From: Thermosphaera sp.
GTDB lineage: Archaea > Thermoproteota > Thermoprotei_A > Sulfolobales > Desulfurococcaceae
NCBI GenBank assembly: GCA_038827615.1
Contig: JAWBNK010000001.1
Span: forward strand, 1,079,048 to 1,143,047
Reading direction: 5' to 3'
DNA length: 64,000 nucleotides
Shown here: positions 51,308-58,597 of the stretch, one piece after another
Position numbering within the stretch: the first letter of the stretch is position 1
Layout: each line of letters starts with the position of its first letter
Notes under the pieces: generated by a model
What the model was told of the DNA's origin: nothing
Databases searched by the model: none
The model's input: only the letters and a program-made list of their open reading frames with translations
Program-made: the position numbers and the translations under genes

Positions 51308-51531
51308 TAAGTACAAGAGAGGTAATATGAAAACCGAAGCCGGGGTCGCCTAGCCTGGTAGGGCGCCGGCCTGCTAAGCCGGTGGGGGAACACCCCGCGC
51401 GGGTTCAAATCCCGCCCCCGGCGCCACCCCTCATAAACACCCACGATATCCTCCACAGGACCAACGTACTTATCCCCATGGTACAGGTAGAACCTACCCT
51501 TCACAACTTTAACCCTCCAAGTGGAAGGCAA
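51304..51531 (-). pseudogene. int(N): N-terminal fragment of an SSV-type partitioned integrase
   Basis: The frame starts at TTG 51531 and runs antisense into the tRNA-Ser gene. Its first 36 codons read WRVKVVKGRFYLYH, then DKYVGPVEDIVGVYEGW, matching in pattern the N-terminus of SSV1 integrase as I recall it (KGRYYVYK, RYVGPLADVVESYL), and then GRDLNPRG, the usual antisense translation of a tRNA 3' half, equivalent to SSV1's GFEPGTSG segment. In SSV-type elements attP lies inside int, so integration splits it and leaves int(N) against the intact tRNA. Residues after the tRNA are host sequence. No catalytic domain is present here. Confidence 0.72.
51339..51423 (+). tRNA. tRNA-Ser(GCT), with encoded CCA, probable integration site
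   Basis: Acceptor GCCGGGG (51339-51345) pairs with CCCCGGC (51416-51422), discriminator G, followed by genomic CCA (51424-51426). Anticodon stem CCGGC/GCCGG encloses CTGCTAA, anticodon GCT. The variable arm (GGGGGAACACCCC region) marks class II. T arm GCGGG-TTCAAAT-CCCGC. No intron. It is the only one of the four tRNAs here with an encoded CCA. The SSV-type integrase fragment on the other strand runs into its 3' half, which is where such elements insert. Confidence 0.96.
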
Positions 51532-51669
51532 AACGGTTACCCCCGCGATGTGGATACACCTTCGAGGTATAAAAAGTATATTGAGAGACTTGATGAAGGG
51601 GTAACTCTATGCTAACTCTAGGACTTCGTAGAGCGTTAAGGGCTGGATCTACTCACTAGGGTGGAGTCC

Positions 51670-52602
51670 GTGAGAGTCTTGATCACCGGGGGCGCAGGTT
51701 TTATCGGTCATAACGTAGCGCGCTACCTAGCTAAGAGGGGGTACGATGTTGTAGTTGTTGACACTATGGAGAGGTCGAGTGCTTTTGCTTTGAGGAGGCT
51801 TGAAGAGCTTGGGGTGCCTATCGTAAGAGCTGATGTTAGGGAGTACGGTGGTTACGGTGGTGTCGATGTAGTGGTGCACGCTGCGGCTTACGTAAGTGTA
51901 GAGGAATCAGTTAGAGAGCCCATCAAGTACTTCGAGAACAACGTCTTGGGTACCGCTAGGGTTGGCTACGAGTGCGGGAAGAGGGGTATAAGGCTAGTGT
52001 ACCTAAGTTCAGCAGCAGTCTACGGAGAGCCGCTGAAGCTACCCATAGGTGAGGATCACCCAGTGAGACCTCTATCGCCCTACGGGTTGAGCAAGCTTCA
52101 GGGAGAGGAAGTGCTGAAGGTCTTCGCATCTATATATGGCTTAAAGTACGTAACTCTGAGGCTATTCAACGTGTATGGACCTGGTCAGAGCTCTTCGTAC
52201 GCCGGTGTCGTAACGGTCTTCTTGGAGAAAGCCTCGAGGGGTGAACCACTAGTAATCTACGGCGAAGGAACTCAGACTAGAGACTTCGTGTGCGTTGAAG
52301 ACGTAGCTAAAGTGATCGAACACATAGTTAGGGAGGAGGTCTTCGACAACGAAGTCTACAACATCGGCTCTGGAAAGCCTACCACGATCGAGGAGCTCGC
52401 TAGAACCATCATGAAGCTATTGGGTAGGGAGCTACCGATAGTGCGTATGCCACCGAGACCTGGAGACATAACGCATAGTGTAGCCGACATCAGCAAGATA
52501 GTGAGGCTTACCCAACTTAAGCCAACACCACTCGAAGAAGGGCTTAAGAAGACCATAAGCGAGCTAAAAACATACGGTACCCAGAATCCCAGCTCTAGGT
52601 AG
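51670..52602 (+). CDS. NAD-dependent sugar epimerase/dehydratase (GalE-like)
   Basis: Interconverts nucleotide sugars, probably UDP-glucose and UDP-galactose or a related pair. 310 residues from GTG 51670, four bases after GGTGGAG; GTG 51661 is in frame inside that site. NAD loop ITGGAGFIGHNVARYL, acidic residue in VVVDTME, catalytic Ser in YLSSAAVYG near residue 117 and YGLSK tetrad near 142, then RLFNVYGPGQ and RDFVCVEDVAKV. Extended SDR of normal length. It can provide donors for the glycosyltransferase operon that begins at 53286. Confidence 0.9.
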   Translation: MRVLITGGAGFIGHNVARYLAKRGYDVVVVDTMERSSAFALRRLEELGVPIVRADVREYGGYGGVDVVVHAAAYVSVEESVREPIKYFENNVLGTARVGYECGKRGIRLVYLSSAAVYGEPLKLPIGEDHPVRPLSPYGLSKLQGEEVLKVFASIYGLKYVTLRLFNVYGPGQSSSYAGVVTVFLEKASRGEPLVIYGEGTQTRDFVCVEDVAKVIEHIVREEVFDNEVYNIGSGKPTTIEELARTIMKLLGRELPIVRMPPRPGDITHSVADISKIVRLTQLKPTPLEEGLKKTISELKTYGTQNPSSR

Positions 52603-52627
52603 CCCAGAAGTCGAGAGAATACTAACG

Positions 52628-52664
52628 GCATCAACTTTCTCGCCTCTCGGGAGAAAGCCGATGC
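52628..52664 (+). repeat. Long imperfect hairpin after the epimerase gene
   Basis: Stem GCATC/GATGC (52628-52632 with 52660-52664), a two-by-two internal loop, then CTTTCTC/GAGAAAG (52635-52641 with 52651-52657) around a nine-base loop: 12 base pairs in total. It could be a structured RNA or a terminator-like element; no U tract follows. Confidence 0.6.
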
Positions 52665-52674
52665 GGATACTAGA

Positions 52675-52689
52675 CGAAGTTAAACTTCG
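52675..52689 (+). repeat. Perfect palindrome CGAAGTT-A-AACTTCG
   Basis: Two 7-base arms around one central A, a few bases after the larger hairpin. The short centre favours a protein-binding operator in DNA rather than an RNA hairpin. Lies between the epimerase and the small genes. Confidence 0.6.
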
Positions 52690-52781
52690 CATAGAAGTAT
52701 GTCAAAACAGCCCAAATCTGCCGAAACAAAGCACTAGTTTAGTCATCTATAGCCAGCAGGATACAGACTATCAAGACATAT

Positions 52782-53033
52782 ATGGAGGACAACAGTATTA
52801 GTTACAGTGGGGCTGTGACAATGAAGAGGAGCAAGGAAGACGACACGGAGTTATACGTGATTGCATTCAAAGAACTGATCAACGAGGTTGTGAGTAGCCT
52901 CAGTAGAGAAGAAGCAATAAACTACATAACGAGAGAAGTCCTCCCAAACATAAAAGCAGCATTCAAACCGGAGAGGTACCAGGAAGTAAAGAGATACGCC
53001 GAAGAAAAGCTCGGAACAAGACTACCTGACTAG
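52782..53033 (+). CDS. Small helical hypothetical protein
   Basis: 83 residues from ATG 52782, or 70 from ATG 52821 (MKRSKEDDTELYVIAF). Highly charged and helical: ELINEVVSSLSREEAINYI, then a long amphipathic stretch with AAFKPERYQEVKRYAEEKL. No family recognised. The size and composition resemble small regulatory or scaffold proteins of archaeal mobile elements, but this is only an impression. No convincing ribosome binding site before 52782. It precedes another small gene by 18 bases. Confidence 0.45.
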   Translation: MEDNSISYSGAVTMKRSKEDDTELYVIAFKELINEVVSSLSREEAINYITREVLPNIKAAFKPERYQEVKRYAEEKLGTRLPD

Positions 53034-53051
53034 CAACTAGAGGCAGACACC

Positions 53052-53264
53052 TTGAGAGAGACTCTCACAAAGAAGCTGACAGAAAGCATCAAGCTATGGC
53101 TAGCCCGAAGAAGACTTATAGTCGTAGCTGAAGCGATAAACCAGGAGAAGAAAATATACAGAGTATACTGCCCAAAGTGTAAGGCATGGCATACCACACA
53201 CCTAAGCGGGTATCCAGAAAACGAACACTTCCACCTACCATGTAACGAGGTGCTACAAAAGTAA
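53052..53264 (+). CDS. Small zinc-finger-like hypothetical protein
   Basis: 70 residues from TTG 53052. A basic helical first half (KKLTESIKLWLARRRLIVV) and a C-terminal CPKCKAWHTTH with NEHFHLPCN, giving three cysteines and several histidines that could bind zinc. No family recognised; the start codon lacks a good ribosome binding site. It may be a nucleic-acid-binding protein or the remnant of a larger one. The glycosyltransferase operon starts 21 bases later. Confidence 0.45.
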   Translation: MRETLTKKLTESIKLWLARRRLIVVAEAINQEKKIYRVYCPKCKAWHTTHLSGYPENEHFHLPCNEVLQK

Positions 53265-53285
53265 GAATGAGAGCCGGTATACATT

Positions 53286-54491
53286 ATGAGAGGTGATAAA
53301 GCACTGCACGTCGCAATGCTGTGCTCATATTTCAACTTCAAAACCGGAGGGCTCGAAAAACATGTATATTACTTAACTCGTGGTTTAATTAAACATGGTA
53401 TTAAAGTAACATTAGTTACCGCATATAGAGACCCTTATACTAATGCAACTATACCGCCCTACAAAGGTGACAATCTGACTATAATTCCTCTCAGGTATTG
53501 TATAGCCCCACTTAATAATCCACTTTTACACAGTTTACCCAAGGTTCTCTCTACAATAAATTCAGATGTTATACATGTTCATGACCACTATTTTTATGGT
53601 TCTGCGATTTTATCATTCTTAAAAAAGATAATCAGGCGTCCAATGGTTCTAACTATACACACATCTAAGTTACACTATGATAACTTCTGGAAAAACCTAG
53701 TTTCGGATATATATGACATATCAGTAAGTAGAACGATATTTAAAGCATCAGATAAAATAATAACAGTTACACGTACTACGGCTTACGAGTTGATTAATCA
53801 TGGAGTCCCTGAAGATAAACTAGTATACATTCCCAATTTTCTTACAGTAGATTCTCTAGAAGAGTATGATGAAAAAACATATAGTGATATTAAGAATGGT
53901 GAGAGATTCAAGATACTATACGTTGGGAGGCTCGTCTACCGAAAAGGTCTTCACATTCTTTTAGACGCATTTAATATAGCGTTAAGAGACAGCATAATTC
54001 CTCAGAATTCTCTTCTTATGATTGTAGGTAAAGGACCTCTTGAAGTCAAACTAAGAAGAAGCGTTGAACTTAACCCTAACCTTAAGGGGAGGATAATGTT
54101 TTGGGGGGCAGTAACGGATAGTGTGCTTGGAGCTCTCTATAGGGCATGTGATGTTGTGATTTTACCATCCTTAAGCGGAGAGACTACATCTCTAGTCCTT
54201 CAGGAAGCGATACTTTTAGAGAAGCCATTTATAACATCACTAGTTGGTGGTGTGTATGATTACTTACTCGATGGTTTCTGGGGCTTTTATGTACCTCCTG
54301 GAGATGTTCGAGCTCTTGTTGAAAGTTTAGGTAAGGCATACAAGTTACTAGCGGAGAATCAAAAGTTTATTCGTAGAAAAGTTCGTGAAAATAAAGAAAA
54401 ACTCCTCAAGACGCGTTCCTCGGAACATATTATTCTTAGGACGATACAGACTTATTATGAAGCAATAAATAATTACTACGCTGAGAAATAG
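53286..54491 (+). CDS. Glycosyltransferase, GT4 family (1)
   Basis: GT-B fold glycosyltransferase using a nucleotide sugar. 401 residues. N-terminal acceptor domain with LCSYFNFKTGGLEKHVYYLTRGL in part and VIHVHDHYF; C-terminal donor domain with ILYVGRLVYRKGLHILLDAF near residue 215 and LVLQEAILLEKPFITSLVGG near 300, the E-x7-E-like region. First gene of a colinear AT-rich operon; codon use shifts to A/T third positions. ATG 53316 (LCSYF) is an alternative start. Confidence 0.9.
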   Translation: MRGDKALHVAMLCSYFNFKTGGLEKHVYYLTRGLIKHGIKVTLVTAYRDPYTNATIPPYKGDNLTIIPLRYCIAPLNNPLLHSLPKVLSTINSDVIHVHDHYFYGSAILSFLKKIIRRPMVLTIHTSKLHYDNFWKNLVSDIYDISVSRTIFKASDKIITVTRTTAYELINHGVPEDKLVYIPNFLTVDSLEEYDEKTYSDIKNGERFKILYVGRLVYRKGLHILLDAFNIALRDSIIPQNSLLMIVGKGPLEVKLRRSVELNPNLKGRIMFWGAVTDSVLGALYRACDVVILPSLSGETTSLVLQEAILLEKPFITSLVGGVYDYLLDGFWGFYVPPGDVRALVESLGKAYKLLAENQKFIRRKVRENKEKLLKTRSSEHIILRTIQTYYEAINNYYAEK

Positions 54492-54501
54492 AGATGAGAT
54501 T

Positions 54502-55749
54502 ATGCTTTCTATTGGAGTAATCGGTACAGACTTAAACCCTCCCTTAAATGAAGGAATTAAAAACACTGTCCATGAAATATACAGACGCATGGCTAGGAAA
54601 GGTATTGAAGTTCTCTTGATCACAAAGGGATGGTCCCGTGAGGAACAATCTACCTGTTTGAATGATATGGAATCAACGGAATATGGAGGGTTAAAAATAT
54701 GTTCCATCCCCGTAGTTAAACATCGTTCAGCTTACTCGCATTTAACCGGCGCTCCTAGCTTCATTACGGTGCTACCCCTGTACTTAAAAAGTATATATGC
54801 CCGCTTACCTATTGACATATTTCACATCCACACATCATTTGCGACTCTTAATTCTCTCATAGCTTTTCAAATCAAATCTCTCTTTGAGTTTAAAGATTCT
54901 AGAATCGTAGTTACACAGTATTCAAGTACGTTTAGTCCATATGTATTTGGGGAGTTTGATTTGAAGTCTCTAATCGTTCCATTACTTTCGAGCCACGTAT
55001 CTCTTGAATACGCACCAGCAGATCTCATTATCACCTTAAGCAAGAGAGTTCGTAATGCTTTAAAGAGGCATTTTGCTAAAAGAGTTATATGGTTTCCACA
55101 CATAGCTATAGACACTGAAAAGTTCAAGCCTGATAAGAAATGTAGAAATAAAATTAGAGACGAGCTCTCAATAGATGATGAGACCATTGTATTATTATAT
55201 GCAGGCGACTTGACCCCCACACGCGGCATAGAGTTCTTTATAGATGTAATTAGGTATGCTATAAGAAGTTATCGTTATCCTATTAAAGGCTTGATACCAT
55301 TGAAAGACATCAATACAAGACTGGATAAGTATAACTACATCATGGGCTTACTAAGGAGTAATGGAATTGATAGACATGTAGAAATACTAGGTTACAGAGA
55401 GGATATTAACTGCGTTATAAATTCAAGCGACATAGTTCTCATGCCACTGAGGAAAAATTATGGTTTCATGGATTTGCCGAGATTTCTGCTTGAGGCTATG
55501 TCATGCGGTAAGCCAGTCGTAACAACTACGGTTGGGGCTATTGCCGAATCGTTAAATAGTTGGATAAATAGTGTGTTGTGCAAACCAGACGACTTGAAAT
55601 GTTTTATTTTGACTGTAAGAAATCTGATTGAAAACCATACTTTGAGAAATGAGATAGGTATGAATGCGAGAAGAACTATTATGGAGGTCTACAATGCCGA
55701 GAAAGTAAGTGATAGACTGTATCGAATATATAATATGCTATTAATGTAA
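54502..55749 (+). CDS. Glycosyltransferase, GT4 family (2)
   Basis: 415 residues. LNPPLNEGIKNTVHEIYRRM at the N-terminus replaces the usual GGAE acceptor loop; IFHIHTSFATLNSLIAFQ follows. Donor domain ILLYAGDLTPTRGIEFFIDV-like near residue 230 and FLLEAMSCGKPVVTTTVGA near 330. The variant acceptor loop suggests a different acceptor from its neighbours. Ten bases after the preceding gene, eleven before the kinase-like gene. Confidence 0.87.
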   Translation: MLSIGVIGTDLNPPLNEGIKNTVHEIYRRMARKGIEVLLITKGWSREEQSTCLNDMESTEYGGLKICSIPVVKHRSAYSHLTGAPSFITVLPLYLKSIYARLPIDIFHIHTSFATLNSLIAFQIKSLFEFKDSRIVVTQYSSTFSPYVFGEFDLKSLIVPLLSSHVSLEYAPADLIITLSKRVRNALKRHFAKRVIWFPHIAIDTEKFKPDKKCRNKIRDELSIDDETIVLLYAGDLTPTRGIEFFIDVIRYAIRSYRYPIKGLIPLKDINTRLDKYNYIMGLLRSNGIDRHVEILGYREDINCVINSSDIVLMPLRKNYGFMDLPRFLLEAMSCGKPVVTTTVGAIAESLNSWINSVLCKPDDLKCFILTVRNLIENHTLRNEIGMNARRTIMEVYNAEKVSDRLYRIYNMLLM

Positions 55750-55760
55750 AAAGTGAGACT

Positions 55761-56426
55761 ATGTTGTTATGTCTTGATGGCATTGATGGTGCTGGCAAAA
55801 CCACCCAGGCAGCGCTTCTTCAAGTATATCTCTTAAGTAAAGGTCATAGTGTAGTAATATTGAAACCATTCCACTTCGTGGGATGGGGTCTTAAGAGATT
55901 TAATGATAAGATGCGGAAACTAACTAGCTTATTTAAACAGGCACAAATACGCAGTTATAGAACAGGTCTGAGCACTCATATAAAAACTCCTCCCGTTACA
56001 GTATACGTAACAAATCTCGCCTTATTGTTATTGGTAATAATTAACTTAAAATTTGAAATTATTATAAGTAGAATCGTTTATGGAGCAGATGTGATTATTA
56101 TTTACGATAGATTCTATTTCGATAAATTGATTCCTGTAAATAAAATCCAGTACAGACTATTTTATGCTATCTTAAAGCACGTTATTAACAATCGTTGCGT
56201 TATTCTTGACATCCCTACCTCAATCGCATATAAAAGAATGAAAGATGTGCACGACAAGCTTATGCCAAGGAAGCATTACGATACTTTGAGAAAATGGTAC
56301 AAAATATACGCAAAGTTACTTGGCTTTCCTATCATAAACGCATCTCACCTCTCTCTATTAGAAACTCACGCTCTTATAATATCCACCTTTGAAAATATAA
56401 TTTACAAAAGAGGAAATGATACATGA
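55761..56426 (+). CDS. Thymidylate-kinase-like P-loop protein
   Basis: 221 residues with the TMP-kinase fold. Walker A GIDGAGKTTQAALL near residue 8; IIIYDRFYFDKLIPVN near 115 carries the DR motif; VILDIPTSIAYKRMKD and LMPRKHYDTLRKWYKIY form the lid and C-terminal helix. Between them an AT-rich insertion with LLLVIINLKFEIIIS makes the protein less like a housekeeping Tmk. Kinases of this type occur in polysaccharide clusters next to nucleotidyltransferase-fold proteins, as here. A sugar- or lipid-linked phosphorylation role is inference. Overlaps the next gene by four bases. Confidence 0.8.
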   Translation: MLLCLDGIDGAGKTTQAALLQVYLLSKGHSVVILKPFHFVGWGLKRFNDKMRKLTSLFKQAQIRSYRTGLSTHIKTPPVTVYVTNLALLLLVIINLKFEIIISRIVYGADVIIIYDRFYFDKLIPVNKIQYRLFYAILKHVINNRCVILDIPTSIAYKRMKDVHDKLMPRKHYDTLRKWYKIYAKLLGFPIINASHLSLLETHALIISTFENIIYKRGNDT

Positions 56427-57400
56427 TCAGCAATAGTAGAGAAATCTGTAAAGAGCTGGATTTATTGATTGAAAGCGTCTCTCCACGTGAAGCTTGCCGC
56501 AGTTTACTGTTAAATCAACTAGACTTTTATTACGTTACTCATTGTACAAAAGACATTCCCTTAAGAATAACGCGGGTATGTGGAGCGTACCTTAGAGATT
56601 CGATAAGAGGTGTTAGGTTGGCCGCTCGCACGATTACATTTTTGGACGATTTATTAAAAAAGGAAGGTGTAGAGTATATTTACGTAAAAACCTACAGACC
56701 CATACCTTATGCACCAAACGATATTGACATATTAATACATGAAGAGGATTTTGAGTACTTTACAAGGTTGTTAAACACTTACGGATTTAAGATTATGCGA
56801 CGGGGTGTCGAGGTAAGATGTCTTAGAGAAGATATGACTAGGATAGATGTTTATTCCTCAATAATCTATGCTGGCGTTAAATTCGATATTAAACACCAAT
56901 TATTTTCAAAGAGAACACACGTCAATTTTCTCGGTATCCATAATTTTTCAATTCCTTCCCCCGAACTAGATGCATTAATAGTATTGCTACATGACGTACT
57001 TGGACATAGAACAATCAATTACTTGGATTATTATTACATTAAGCATTACTTACTCAGGAACCTTACTAGCAATACTGTTTTAAGGTTCTTATATGATGTA
57101 ACGAAGGGCGCTCATCTGGTTAAGAGGTGTATTGCATTACTTCTCTCGCTAGAACATGAGGGGGACCTTAAAAATATTAAGAACTTTCCCATAGCATTTG
57201 CCCCGTCTCTCATGCTCAGTATGATGTTAGGCATTAGCCTTCAAAAGAAGATTCTGTATAGTAGTTCTCTTCTAGTTGATATTTTTCTACGTCTTTACAA
57301 CAGTTATAAAAACGCTATACCAGAGGAACTTAGGAAAGCTATACAAGCAGCTCTTTTCTATCACAGGTTAATTGTAGGAGATAGACATACTGCATGGTGA
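56423..57400 (+). CDS. Nucleotidyltransferase-fold protein (NTP_transf_5-like)
   Basis: 325 residues. YIYVKTYRPIPYAPNDIDILI near residue 92 (in part) holds the DxD metal motif of nucleotidyltransferases, and KFDIKHQLFSKR near 153 matches the second acidic strand of the NTP_transf_5 pattern (DIHW in others). The rest is helical with LLHDVLGHR. Family members lie in polysaccharide and lasso-peptide clusters; the substrate is unknown. Tight four-base overlap with the kinase-like gene suggests they act as a pair. Confidence 0.7.
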   Translation: MISNSREICKELDLLIESVSPREACRSLLLNQLDFYYVTHCTKDIPLRITRVCGAYLRDSIRGVRLAARTITFLDDLLKKEGVEYIYVKTYRPIPYAPNDIDILIHEEDFEYFTRLLNTYGFKIMRRGVEVRCLREDMTRIDVYSSIIYAGVKFDIKHQLFSKRTHVNFLGIHNFSIPSPELDALIVLLHDVLGHRTINYLDYYYIKHYLLRNLTSNTVLRFLYDVTKGAHLVKRCIALLLSLEHEGDLKNIKNFPIAFAPSLMLSMMLGISLQKKILYSSSLLVDIFLRLYNSYKNAIPEELRKAIQAALFYHRLIVGDRHTAW

Positions 57401-57406
57401 CCATGG

Positions 57407-58597
57407 ATGACAATGGTAATTACTCATATATGTGGAAAATACAGACCTTCCATTGATGGATTATCAAACTATGTTTACAACTTAACCATTAGGCTGAAAA
57501 ATAATTACAAAATATTTATAGTGACTACTGATGTCATAAAGCACGTGAATGTTCTTCGAGCTCTAACTTATAGCAAATCTATCGAATTACTAGATAAGAA
57601 TCTTCATGTTATAAGACTGTCTACACATCCACCGTACATGCCTTACTTCTGGAGTTATGGAGTCACCTTGGAGTTAATCAAGCGAAAAAGTTTGCTAGCT
57701 GATAGTGATGTCATACATATTCATTCATACATGCAGTGGCACTCAGACCTCTCAGTAATTCTAAGTAAATACTTGAATAAGCCATGTATTTTAACTATTC
57801 ATGCGTATGGCTACTACAAGGGAAAGTTGCTTGGTATGTTATCAAAATTTTATCACAGCTCAACGACTAAATATCTCCTATCTAAGCCTGATTTAATAGT
57901 AGTCTTAGATCCAATAGCATATAAGTTCTTTACTAAATTAATTCCAGAGAGTAAAGTTAGAATGATTCCAAACGGCATAGACTACGACCGGTTTAATATA
58001 GCTATTCCACAAGAAATCCTGCAATATATAAAGTCGTCGTTGAGATTAAAGCAACATGTTATTCTATACGTGGGTCAACTTATACCACGTAAAGACGTAG
58101 AAACATTAGTACGAGCATTCAAATTACTTGTCAAAAAGGGGTATAGCAACATTAGCCTGCTGATTGTTGGTGACGGTCCAGATTATAGCAAGTTACTAAA
58201 ACTGGTTAGCTCTCTGCAGTTAACAGAAAGCATCAGAATATTAAGGAGAGTAAATGATGACTTTCTTGTGTATATCTACAAAGTTGCTGACCTATTTGTA
58301 CTACCTTCATATTACGAAGGCTTGCCTACAGTGATTCTAGAGGCTTTCGCATCAGGATTACCGGTCATAGCAACAAAGGTTGGCGGAGTTCCATGGCTTA
58401 TAAAGTCAAGTAAAGCTGGAATACTTATTAAACCAGGAGATTATGTTGCTCTGGCTGAAGCTATAGAGAACATATTCACTAACGACTATGTTAAAAGGTA
58501 CATGTCCATGAACGCAACACTATATGCTAAGAACTTCGACTGGAACATCATAGCTTCTTTAGTTGAAAAATTATATAAAGAGGTTGTATCGAGTTGA
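57407..58597 (+). CDS. Glycosyltransferase, GT4 family (3)
   Basis: 396 residues. ITHICGKYRPSIDGLSNYVYNL opens the acceptor domain in part; VIHIHSYMQWH and LTIHAYGYYKG follow. Donor domain: ILYVGQLIPRKDVETLVRAF near residue 220, LPSYYEGLPTVILEAFASG near 300 and VIATKVGGVPWL. The most typical GT4 of the five. GGTGACC is four bases before ATG 57407. Overlaps the next gene by four bases. Confidence 0.92.
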   Translation: MTMVITHICGKYRPSIDGLSNYVYNLTIRLKNNYKIFIVTTDVIKHVNVLRALTYSKSIELLDKNLHVIRLSTHPPYMPYFWSYGVTLELIKRKSLLADSDVIHIHSYMQWHSDLSVILSKYLNKPCILTIHAYGYYKGKLLGMLSKFYHSSTTKYLLSKPDLIVVLDPIAYKFFTKLIPESKVRMIPNGIDYDRFNIAIPQEILQYIKSSLRLKQHVILYVGQLIPRKDVETLVRAFKLLVKKGYSNISLLIVGDGPDYSKLLKLVSSLQLTESIRILRRVNDDFLVYIYKVADLFVLPSYYEGLPTVILEAFASGLPVIATKVGGVPWLIKSSKAGILIKPGDYVALAEAIENIFTNDYVKRYMSMNATLYAKNFDWNIIASLVEKLYKEVVSS

